Assembly: GCA_013812695.1 (NCBI GenBank)
Contig: JACCSZ010000354.1
Location: forward strand, 1-6,344
Direction: 5' to 3'
Source: Gemmatimonadales bacterium
GTDB lineage: Bacteria > Gemmatimonadota > Gemmatimonadetes > Gemmatimonadales > GWC2-71-9
DNA length: 6,344 nt
The position numbers were made by a program, and so were the translations under genes. The notes below the pieces were generated by a model. It was given only the letters and a program-made list of their open reading frames with translations, did no database searches and had not been told where the DNA came from. Positions 1-6,005 of this stretch are shown here, in pieces. How positions within the stretch are numbered: position 1 is the first letter of the stretch; each line of letters starts with the position of its first letter.

Positions 1-642
1 GTCCCGGGCGGCGCTCGCCGGAGCGGCGTGCGCGCGGCGCTCCCGGTGATCCTGTCCCGGCCGGCGGCCCGGCTGGGCGTCGGCGCCATGGCGATCGGGC
101 ACGTGGTGATGGTCGGCGTCATGACCATGACGCCGGTGCACATCCGGAGCGCGGGCCACGACGCGGCGCACACGCTTCGGCTGGTGGGGCTGGTCCTGAG
201 CGCGCACATCGCGGGGATGTTCGCCTTCGCGCCGGTGTTCGGCTGGCTCACCGACCGGCTCGGCCGGCGGCCGGTGGTCGGCATCGGGATACTGCTCCTG
301 CTCCTCGCCTGCGCCGTGGCCGGCACCGCGCGCCACGACCCGGCGCGCCTCGCCGCGGGGCTCACCCTCGTCGGGCTCGGCTGGTCGGCCACGATGGTTG
401 CCGGCTCGACACTGCTCAGCGAAGCGGTGCCGGCCGAACTGCGCGCGTCCGCCCAGGGCCTGTCGGACCTCACGATGGGACTCGCGGGCGCGACGGCGGG
501 GGCGCTCTCGGGCGTGGTCGTCCAGGCCTGGGGATATGCCACGCTGGCGCTGCTCGCGGCGCTCGCCACGGGGCCGCTCATCGCGCTGCTGCTCGGGGGG
601 TCGCTGCGAACGGGGAAGCTGCCGCCCGTAGCTTCGCCGTAA
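1..642 (+). CDS. MFS transporter, C-terminal half (5' end outside window)
   Basis: The frame is open from base 1 to the TAA at 640-642, so the N-terminus lies off the left edge; the GTG at 28 is not a credible start. The 213 visible residues hold about six hydrophobic segments, matching helices 7-12 of a 12-helix major facilitator. A clear MFS motif A, GWLTDRLGRRP (241-273), lies between two of these helices, where the second copy of this loop motif falls in the family. The segment VMVGVMTMTPVHI (about 109-147) is typical of a group of uncharacterised bacterial MFS permeases usually annotated as drug/metabolite efflux-type carriers. A proton-coupled inner-membrane transporter is inferred; the substrate cannot be read from sequence. 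A short basic tail follows the last helix. It converges on the minus-strand EamA remnant and histidine kinase, with no clear terminator hairpin after the stop. Confidence 0.88.
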   Translation, partial: VPGGARRSGVRAALPVILSRPAARLGVGAMAIGHVVMVGVMTMTPVHIRSAGHDAAHTLRLVGLVLSAHIAGMFAFAPVFGWLTDRLGRRPVVGIGILLLLLACAVAGTARHDPARLAAGLTLVGLGWSATMVAGSTLLSEAVPAELRASAQGLSDLTMGLAGATAGALSGVVVQAWGYATLALLAALATGPLIALLLGGSLRTGKLPPVASP

Positions 643-734
643 CACCGCCGAGCTTTGCTTGACCGCGCTCCTGGCCCCAGGAGGAACTGGACGCCGGCCG
701 TGGTGACGGGATCGCCGCCGGCGTCCGCACCGAA

Positions 735-905
735 TTCTCCATCTGGACCCGCCGCATCAGCCACGCACCCGCCAGGCACACCCACCCCGCCGACCACCGA
801 CAGCGTCGCCACGTGCGCTCCCCGGACCGCACCCCGAGCAACAACGCCACCGGAGGAATGAGGAACGCGGTGGCCGACGCCCTGGTCGCGCCGACCCGCC
901 CGGCC
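735..905 (-). pseudogene. EamA/DMT-family transporter remnant (C-terminal fragment)
   Basis: Read on the minus strand, about 905-818 encodes GRVGATRASATAFLIPPVAL followed by LLGV and GE. This is the signature of the penultimate helix region of EamA (DUF6) drug/metabolite transporters, which typically read lGatrAs...PvvalllG...GE. The homology then continues one frame over (VATLSVVGG, about 812-786) and returns to the first frame for VCLAGAWLMRR (about 781-735), the usual last helix. Two compensating indels are therefore needed, near 812-818 (one base missing) and near 781-790 (one extra base, in a G-rich run). The rest of the roughly 300-aa protein is absent: upstream lies the stop of the response-regulator domain at 936, about 30 bases away. 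No stop codon follows at the expected C-terminus. I read it as a decayed fragment. The stretch 643-734 shows nothing recognisable. The family call rests on pattern recognition of about 55 residues. Confidence 0.6.
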
Positions 906-935
906 GCCCCGGTCCAGGTCGATCGCCTTAAGGCC

Positions 936-1360
936 TCAGGTCCCGTTGGCCGCCGCAGGGGCCCCCGTGGCAATGCGCGCCGACGCGTCGAGCACCGCCC
1001 GCACCGCCTCCGTCAGCTCCGCCGGGTCGAACAACTTCAACAGGAGCGGCGCGTTGCCGGACAGGAGGCCGCGCGGAGAGATCGCCTCGGCCGCGTAGCC
1101 CGACATGAAGAGCACCCGCGCGCCCGGGTGCGACCGCAGGATCTCGCGCGCCACCTCCGGCCCGCCCTCGCCCGGCATGACGACGTCCGCGAGCAGCAGA
1201 TCGATCCGCCCGAGCATCGCCGCCAGTGCGCGGGCGGCCGGGCCGCCGTCGGCCTCGCGCACCGTGTACCCGGCCGCGCGCAGCGTGCGGGTGGCCAGCT
1301 CGCGAACGAAGGGCTCGTCCTCGACCACCAGGATGGTCTCGCGTCCGCCCTGGAGCGGGG
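936..1360 (-). CDS. Response-regulator receiver (REC) domain, C-terminal part of a frameshifted hybrid histidine kinase
   Basis: This is the third frame of the broken hybrid kinase, ending at TGA 936-938. The frame stays open back to about 1505, but recognisable sequence starts at GGRETILVVEDE (about 1350). It is a full CheY-like fold of about 120 residues: acidic pocket E-D in VVEDE (about 1325-1311), phosphoacceptor Asp in LLADVVMP (codon 1187-1185), the switch Ser in FMSGY (1103-1101) and the conserved Lys (1037-1035). The Lys is followed by Leu-Phe, whereas most receivers have Lys-Pro-Phe, so the usual cis-proline is lost. The domain would accept phosphate from the HisKA His upstream in the same chain, as in cytosolic hybrid kinases that end in a REC without an output domain. 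No start codon or RBS marks it as a separate gene. The short tail ends ATGAPAAANGT. Confidence 0.85.
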
Positions 1361-1852
1361 CCGGACCGGCGGCCCGACCCCGGTCGCTGCGGCGGTGGCG
1401 GCGGCACCCTCGAACCGCGGCAACAGCATGGTGAACCGGCTGCCGCGCCCCGGCTCGCTCCGCACGACGATGTGGCCGCCGGCCTGCTTCACGATCCCGA
1501 AGCACATCGACAGCCCCAGGCCCGTGCCCTGGCCCACCAGCTTGGTCGTGAAGAACGGCTCGAAAATCTGGCCGATCGTCGCGGCGTCCATGCCCACCCC
1601 GGTGTCCTCCACATCCAGGGCCACGTAGGTCCCCGGCCGGAGCTCGGCCGTCCCCTCAGCGGCGGGATCCTCCAGCACGACGTTGCGCGTCGCAAGACGG
1701 AGCCGTCCCCCATTGGGCATCGCGTCGCGCGCGTTCACGACCTGGTTCACAATCACCTGCTCGAAATGCGACGGGTCCACCCGGGTGGTCCAGGGCGTCT
1801 GCTCCAGTTCGAGCACGATGGCGATGTGCTCGGGCAGCAGGCGCCGGAGCAT
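1361..1852 (-). CDS. Histidine kinase ATP-binding (HATPase_c) domain, middle part of the frameshifted hybrid kinase
   Basis: This second frame of the hybrid kinase carries all the ATP-binding boxes in order: N box (VNQVVNARDAM), G1 (DVEDTGVGMD), F box (IFEPFFTTK), G2 (GQGTGLGLSM followed by CFGIVKQAGG) and the G3-like SEPGRGSRFTMLLPR. These belong to the Bergerat-fold kinase domain that phosphorylates the HisKA histidine. Every box looks functional. The frame opens exactly where the PAS/HisKA frame fails: T-V-E of the upstream frame abuts M-L-R-R-L-L-P-E-H of this one at 1852, so one missing base restores a continuous protein. After an Ala-rich linker (about 1400-1360) it needs a second shift of the same sense to enter the REC frame; without it, it runs on to a stop at 1037 as nonsense. 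An ATG lies at 1852-1850, but a free-standing HATPase protein is not expected. Confidence 0.85.
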
Positions 1853-2400
1853 TCCACCGTGCGGTCGAGCTGCACGGGGGCGGGGACCACGAGTTGGCGG
1901 CGAGCGTAGGAAAGGAGCTGGGCCGTGAGGACGGCGGCCCGGCGGGCCGCGCGCTCGGCCTCCTCCACGTCCGCGCGGACCCGGCTATCCCGCGGCAGCG
2001 CCCGCAGCGCGAAGACCAGGTTGCCGATGATGGCCGTCAGGAGATTGTTGAAGTCGTGCGCGATGCCGCCGGCGAGATTGCCGATCGCATCCATCTTCTG
2101 CGACTGCAGCAGCTGCAGCTCGAGGCGCCGCCGCTGGGTCACGTCCTGGATGACACCGATGAGCTGGTCTCCCGCCCCGGCCGGTCCGGGTTGCAGGCGT
2201 CCCCTCAATGCGAGCCAGTGGTCTCCGGCGCCCGCGATGGCGCGAAACTCGACGTCGAAGCTGCCGCCCACCTCGATGGCGTGACCCAGCGCGGCGGTCA
2301 CCTGCGCGCGATCATCCGGGTGCACCCGCGCGGCCAGCTCGTCGAGCGAGGTGCGGTCGACGCCGGGGGCCACCGCCCCGAGCACGTCCCCGTCTCCAGC
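1852..2400 (-). CDS. Truncated PAS plus HisKA dimerisation/phosphoacceptor domains of the hybrid histidine kinase
   Basis: The first frame of the hybrid kinase is open from 2400 down to about 1852 and then continues as nonsense to a stop at 1753. It begins part-way through a PAS_3-type fold: the visible part has the RVHPDDRAQV helix, a WLALRGRL strand and the closing strand GVIQDVTQRRR (about 2154-2122). The first strands of the PAS domain and anything before them are missing, because an in-frame TAG lies at 2401-2403. The GTG at 2385 is the only nearby start and has no good RBS. HisKA follows, with H box GGIAHDFNNLL; the phosphoacceptor His is codon 2058-2056. This H-box form is typical of the large soluble or PAS-sensing kinases with C-terminal REC domains. 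Loss of the sensory start plus the frameshifts makes a working product unlikely unless the assembly is wrong here. Confidence 0.85.
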
Positions 2401-2403
2401 CTA

Positions 2404-2532
2404 CCGCGCCGGCGCACCTGCGCCACCTTGAGAAGGCAGGGCGTACACGTCCGCGAGGGCAGAGATTAGGGCAGGTTTAGCAAGTTTACGTTGATCTTGT
2501 AATTCTCCTAACTTTTGCATAACATCGTCGTC
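2404..2532 (+). promoter_or_regulatory. AT-rich leader with probable promoter of the ATPase gene
   Basis: The stretch 2461-2530 has only 27 G or C in 70 bases, in sharp contrast to the GC-rich DNA on both sides, as expected for a promoter or acquired DNA. A -10-like CATAAC at 2518-2523 would place transcription start close to the ATG at 2533. Candidate -35 elements TTGTAA (2497-2502) and TTGATC (2491-2496) give spacings of 15 and 21, so neither is ideal and the exact promoter is uncertain. GTTTA occurs twice, at 2475-2479 and 2484-2488, nine bases apart, a possible but weak operator. There is no Shine-Dalgarno sequence ahead of ATG 2533. The GC-rich part 2404-2460 holds nothing recognisable. 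Confidence 0.4.
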
Positions 2533-3723
2533 ATGGACCCCATTCGAAATCCTTTTGCACCCGGAGCCGGGACACCCCCGCCTGAGCTGGCCGGACGAGA
2601 CCAGTTGCGGGAGTCGGTTCGCATCGCCCTCGAACGCCAGCGCCGAGGCTTGCCTGCGAAGAGCGTACTGATGGTCGGCCTCCGCGGAGTCGGCAAGACC
2701 GTTCTGCTCGACCGGATGCGGGAGGACGCCGAAGGCGCCGGTCTGCACACGGTGCGGGTCGAGGCGCCGGAAAATCGATCGCTGCCCGCGCTCCTGGCGC
2801 CGGAGCTCCGCGTTGCCCTGCTTCGATTGTCTCAGGTCGAGAAGGCAAAACATCTGGCCTCTCGGGCGCTCAAAGGACTGGCCGGTTTCGCCAAGGCGCT
2901 GAAGGTGAAGTACCAGGATATCGAGGTCGGACTGGATTTCGACCCAGAGCCCGGACTGGCGGACAACGGCGACCTCGAGCACGACCTGCAGGCGTTGCTC
3001 GAAGTTGCCGGTGCCGCTGCCCAGAAGGCCGGGAGCGCCCTAGTGCTGTTCGTAGATGAGTTGCAGTACGTCGAGGAAGATCAGCTCGCGGCGCTCATCA
3101 CCGCCCTGCATCGCGCCGCGCAGCGGCGCCTGCCGGTCGTCCTGGTCGGCGCGGGGTTGCCCCAGCTCCGCGGCCGCACCGGCCGAGCCAAGTCCTATGC
3201 TGAAAGGCTATTCGACTTTCCGGAGATCGGACCGCTTCCACCTGACGCGGCGAGGTCGGCTATCGTCATTCCGGCACGCCAGGAAGGCGTGGAGGTCGAG
3301 AACGCCGCGTTGCTGGCTATTCTCAAGCGGACGCAGGGGTACCCCTACTTTCTTCAGGAGTGGGGCAAACACGCCTGGGACGCAGCAGACGCATCGCCGA
3401 TCACCCGCAAGGATGTCGACCGAGCGTCCAAGACAGCGGTGGCGGCCCTCGACGAGAGCTTTTTCAGAGTTCGGTTCGACCGACTGACGCCGGTCGAGAA
3501 ACGCTATCTTCGTGGGATGGCCGAACTCGGGCCAGGTCCCCACCGGTCGGGGGACATCGCCGATGAGTTGAAGCGCAACGTGACATCCCTGGGGCCTACC
3601 CGGAACCAATTAATCTCCAAAGGAATGATCTGGAGTCCGAGCCACGGCGATACTGCCTTCACCGTGCCGCTGTTCGACGAGTTCATGCGGAGGATCATGC
3701 CGGGCGAGGACTGGCGATCCTGA
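2533..3723 (+). CDS. AAA ATPase, Orc1/Cdc6-like, with C-terminal winged helix
   Basis: An intact 396-residue ATPase. I chose ATG 2533 because the protein then opens with MDPIRNPF, and NPFAPGAGTPPPELAGRD is the characteristic N-terminus of this bacterial family; a TTG 18 bases earlier (2515) is less likely. Motifs: Walker A GLRGVGKT (residues 49-56), Walker B LVLFVDE (170-176), sensor-1 region RLPVVLVGAGLP (199-210), an arginine-finger-like R225 in YAERLF, a sensor-2-like GYPYFLQEWG (269-278), and a winged-helix DNA-binding-like domain (about 318-390, LTPVEKRYLRGM onward). There is no signal peptide or membrane segment. Such AAA_16/Orc1-like ATPases occur widely as solitary genes and their role is not known to me; ATP-driven DNA or protein remodelling is inferred. 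Base composition looks less GC-rich than its neighbours. The MazE-type gene follows on the same strand after 111 bases, possibly co-transcribed. Confidence 0.88.
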   Translation: MDPIRNPFAPGAGTPPPELAGRDQLRESVRIALERQRRGLPAKSVLMVGLRGVGKTVLLDRMREDAEGAGLHTVRVEAPENRSLPALLAPELRVALLRLSQVEKAKHLASRALKGLAGFAKALKVKYQDIEVGLDFDPEPGLADNGDLEHDLQALLEVAGAAAQKAGSALVLFVDELQYVEEDQLAALITALHRAAQRRLPVVLVGAGLPQLRGRTGRAKSYAERLFDFPEIGPLPPDAARSAIVIPARQEGVEVENAALLAILKRTQGYPYFLQEWGKHAWDAADASPITRKDVDRASKTAVAALDESFFRVRFDRLTPVEKRYLRGMAELGPGPHRSGDIADELKRNVTSLGPTRNQLISKGMIWSPSHGDTAFTVPLFDEFMRRIMPGEDWRS

Positions 3724-3825
3724 ACAGTGTCCCGCTCATTTCCCGGTCAGCCGAGTCATCCCCTGCTGGACGCCCTAGGTGGAGCAGACGCGCCAGCCAG
3801 CTTGCGTCCGCTTGGCTATCGCCAC

Positions 3826-3829
3826 GGAG
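3826..3829 (+). promoter_or_regulatory. Ribosome binding site deciding the mazE start
   Basis: GGAG five bases before ATG 3835 is a good Shine-Dalgarno match. The same frame is open back to 3727, but the extra 36 residues look like untranslated leader (no conserved pattern), while the family's N-terminus starts exactly at ATG 3835. This fixes the start. Confidence 0.65.
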
Positions 3830-3834
3830 CTCTC

Positions 3835-4086
3835 ATGAAGACCCGCATCGTCCGCATCGGCAATTCGCGCGGCGTGCGATTGCCCAAGCTGCTGCTGGAC
3901 CAGACCGGCCTGCCGGATGAGGTCGAGCTGGAGGCCCACGGCAATTCGCTGATCATCCGTCCGATCCGCGCTCCCCGCGCCGGCTGGGCTGAGGCGTTCG
4001 CGGGCATGGCTGTCGCGGAAGACGACCGACTCCTTGACCCGGATCTCCCGCCGACCCGCTTCGACCGGGCGCAGTGGGTGTGGTAG
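3835..4086 (+). CDS. mazE: MazE/AbrB-type antitoxin
   Basis: An 83-residue protein of normal length for the family. Residues 1-44 form the AbrB/SpoVT swapped-hairpin DNA-binding domain, with hallmark MKTRIVRIGNSRGVRLPK followed by EVELEAHGNSLIIRP. The C-terminal 38 residues are an acidic, probably disordered tail ending in FDRAQWVW, the kind of aromatic tail MazE uses to block its MazF ribonuclease. The family acts in the cytoplasm as antitoxin and autorepressor of its own operon, so the 111 bases ahead of it (3724-3834) may hold an operator, though I see no clear palindrome. The stop TAG at 4084-4086 overlaps the GTG start (4080) of the toxin remnant, the usual coupled TA arrangement. The gene itself shows no damage. 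Since the toxin is broken, it may now be an orphan antitoxin. Confidence 0.85.
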   Translation: MKTRIVRIGNSRGVRLPKLLLDQTGLPDEVELEAHGNSLIIRPIRAPRAGWAEAFAGMAVAEDDRLLDPDLPPTRFDRAQWVW

Positions 4087-4217
4087 CGCCAGGCACGCCC
4101 AGCGCTTCGACGTGTATCTGGTGAGTCTCGATCCCACGATCAGCAGCGAGATCCGGAACACTCGGCCATGCGCGGTCATCTCGCCTGTGCTGCTGAACCG
4201 GCACCCAATGCCCGTCG
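4080..4217 (+). pseudogene. mazF: MazF/PemK-type toxin remnant, frameshifted and truncated
   Basis: The expected toxin start is GTG 4080-4082, overlapping the antitoxin stop; it reads VVAPGTP, the usual opening of this MazF group. One frame over (near 4098-4104, one base missing) the homology resumes as RFDVYLVSLDP and then SEIRNTRPCAVISP, including the TRPC...ISP core of PemK/MazF endoribonucleases. Similarity fades after NRH (about 4204), where a full protein would continue with a second strand set and helices for another 60 or so residues. Those are missing: beyond 4218 the DNA is the 3' end of the convergent TPR-kinase gene, and the frame just runs through its antisense to a stop near 4354. 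As written, translation from 4080 ends at a TGA about 15 codons in. The mRNA-cleaving toxin is therefore not made, unless the first break is a sequencing error; the truncation would remain. Confidence 0.75.
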
Positions 4218-6005
4218 CTACCGCCCCGCACCTAGCCGTCGATACTCCCCTGCCCGATCCGCTTTCCCCCATCCCTCGTACAGCACCGCGAGTTGCGCCG
4301 CCGCCTTCCGCGCCAGCGTATCCCCCATGCTGTCCCGGATCGCCAGCACCCTGAGCGCCAGCGGCTCGGCCTCGGCCCAGCGACGCCCGTCCACCAGGAG
4401 CGTGACCATGGCCCCGGCGATTCTCGCGAAGTCCTGCGGCCCGAGCCGTCCGTCCGGGTCCTTCACGTTCAGGGCCCATCGCAGGTTCCGCTCCGCCTCG
4501 ACCTTCCGGCCGAGCAGCGCTTGGTTCCGCCCAAGGCTCGCCGTCGCCCACACCACGTCGGTGTGCTCCGGCCCGAGCGCCCGCCGCATCCGCACGAGCG
4601 CCTCCTCAAACAGCGGCTGCGCGGCCGCGTAGTTGCCCTGGGCATACTCGGTGGACGCGACGTTGAACAGGCTCCTGCCGATCGCCGGGTTGTCGTCGGC
4701 CAGCACGGCCCGCCGCATCGCCAGCGCCTGCTTCAGGAGGACAGTGTTGCTGTCGTAGAAGCCGCTCGTGAAGTAGACGAAACCCAGGTTCTCCAGGTGC
4801 GACGCGAGCTGGGGGTGCACCGGCCCAAACAGCGCCGAGTCGAGCGCGACCACCTCGTGCATCGCCCTTAGCGCCTCCGGAAGCTTCTTCTGGTAGTTCA
4901 GGCTCAGCGCCAGGTCGTTCATGATGGCGACGGCCGGCGCGCTCCGATCGAGCCCGACCGCCCGCAGCAGCGCGATGGCCTCGCGGGCGGTCGCTTCGGC
5001 CTCTTTCCAGCGGCCCAAGCTGAGCTGCGCCGAGACGATGTCGCCCATCGCCGCAGCGAGCGAGGCGTGGCGGTTTCCGTAGGCGGTACGGAACATCTCG
5101 AGCGCCTGGTGCGCGATCGAGTCCGCCCGGGGAAACTCCCCGCGGTCCAGCGCCAGGCGGGAGAGATCGAGCAGGCTGGCGGCGACGAGCGTGTCGCCTG
5201 CGCCGCCGAGCCGGCGCCGGATCGCGAGCGCGCGCTCGTACACGGGCCCCGCCGAGTCGAACTTGCCCTGCTCCCGGTAGAGCCAGCCGAGGTCGGCGTA
5301 GCTCTCGGCGGTCTCCTGGCTCGAGGGGCCGGTGCGCGCGATCCGCTCGGTGAGCGCCGCCCGCAGCAGGGTGTCGGCGTCGTCCGCGCGGCCGAGGCCG
5401 AGATAGACGGCGCCGATGGTGCGCCGGATCGAGGCGGCGACGAGCGGATCGCGGATGGCGCCCTCGTCCACCCGCGAGACGCCCGCGCGGAGCGCCTCGA
5501 CGACCGTGGTCTGCCTGGCGCCTCCCTGCCACGGGTCGGCTGACTTGAGCATGTCCTCCAGGAACGTGCTGATCGCCCGCGCCTTGGCGCCGGCCAGCTC
5601 GGCGCGGTTCCGCTCGCGCGCGATGCCCGTCACCAGCACCACCAGCGCCGCCGCGGCCGTGGCGAGGACGCTGACGCCGAGCCGGTGCCGGCGGACGAAC
5701 TTCCCCGCGGTGTAGAGCGCGGTGGGCGGCCGGGCCACGACGGGCTTGTCGTCGAGGTGGCGCTGGAGGTCGACGCCGAGGGCGTTGGCGGTCTCGTAGC
5801 GGCGGCGCCGGTCACGGTCGATCGCCTTGAGCACGATCCAGTCGAGGTCGCCCCGGAGCTCGCGACGGAGGCCGACGGGCGTGGTGTGCCGGTGCTGGGC
5901 GACGGGAGTCGCCAGGTCCGCCGCCAGCGCAGCGACCCGATGGCTCGGCGTGGGCGTGTCGGCGTTGCCGAGGACGTACTGGGCGATGAACGGCGGGGAG
6001 GAGCC
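4218..6005 (-). CDS. Ser/Thr protein kinase, C-terminal part: kinase end, one TM helix and TPR domain
   Basis: This long frame (ATG at 6044, meaningful from about 6005) ends at TAG 4218-4220. It starts with the last helices of a Hanks-type kinase, FIAQYVLG to GLRRELRGDLDWIVLKAIDR and RRYETANALGVDLQRHL, then a basic stretch KFVRRHR, one transmembrane helix (about 5681-5622, Ala/Val-rich) and about 400 residues of TPR (roughly 5447-4245). I count about ten units at near-42-residue spacing, for example SYADLGWLYREQGKFDSAGP and SLFNVASTEYAQGNYAAAQP. The layout (cytosolic kinase, TM, TPR on the outer side) is a common form in Gemmatimonadota and Acidobacteriota, where the TPR is presumed to sense or bind partner proteins; the signal is unknown. 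The C-terminus EYRRLGAGR looks natural, so this gene end is probably undamaged. The ATG at 6044 is internal to the kinase domain and not a real start. Confidence 0.85.
   Translation of the reverse strand, partial: GSSPPFIAQYVLGNADTPTPSHRVAALAADLATPVAQHRHTTPVGLRRELRGDLDWIVLKAIDRDRRRRYETANALGVDLQRHLDDKPVVARPPTALYTAGKFVRRHRLGVSVLATAAAALVVLVTGIARERNRAELAGAKARAISTFLEDMLKSADPWQGGARQTTVVEALRAGVSRVDEGAIRDPLVAASIRRTIGAVYLGLGRADDADTLLRAALTERIARTGPSSQETAESYADLGWLYREQGKFDSAGPVYERALAIRRRLGGAGDTLVAASLLDLSRLALDRGEFPRADSIAHQALEMFRTAYGNRHASLAAAMGDIVSAQLSLGRWKEAEATAREAIALLRAVGLDRSAPAVAIMNDLALSLNYQKKLPEALRAMHEVVALDSALFGPVHPQLASHLENLGFVYFTSGFYDSNTVLLKQALAMRRAVLADDNPAIGRSLFNVASTEYAQGNYAAAQPLFEEALVRMRRALGPEHTDVVWATASLGRNQALLGRKVEAERNLRWALNVKDPDGRLGPQDFARIAGAMVTLLVDGRRWAEAEPLALRVLAIRDSMGDTLARKAAAQLAVLYEGWGKADRAGEYRRLGAGR

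Noticed and set aside
925..934. Perfect 10-bp palindrome GCCTTAAGGC just after the REC stop
   Set aside because: No loop and no T-run, so not a terminator; a 10-bp palindrome alone is weak evidence for an operator.
578..973. 131-aa minus-strand frame taken as a whole gene
   Set aside because: Only the middle (about 735-905) has family similarity. The ends overlap the MFS gene and the REC domain and look random, so only the remnant was annotated.
813..1628. 271-aa plus-strand frame over the histidine kinase, and similar plus-strand frames up to 2480
   Set aside because: Arg/Pro/Ala-rich low-complexity translations typical of antisense frames in GC-rich DNA; the minus strand carries complete kinase motifs.
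2401..2982. 193-aa minus-strand open frame opposite the ATPase, with an AT-rich 39-codon tail (2401-2518) in the same frame as the truncated kinase
   Set aside because: Most of it is antisense to the clearly real ATPase and shows no domain pattern; the tail resembles nothing I know. The shared frame with the kinase is probably chance.
3208..3609. 133-aa minus-strand frame within the ATPase gene
   Set aside because: Antisense shadow without motifs.
3727..3834. Upstream extension of the mazE frame
   Set aside because: No conserved residues; ATG 3835 has a good RBS and matches the family N-terminus.
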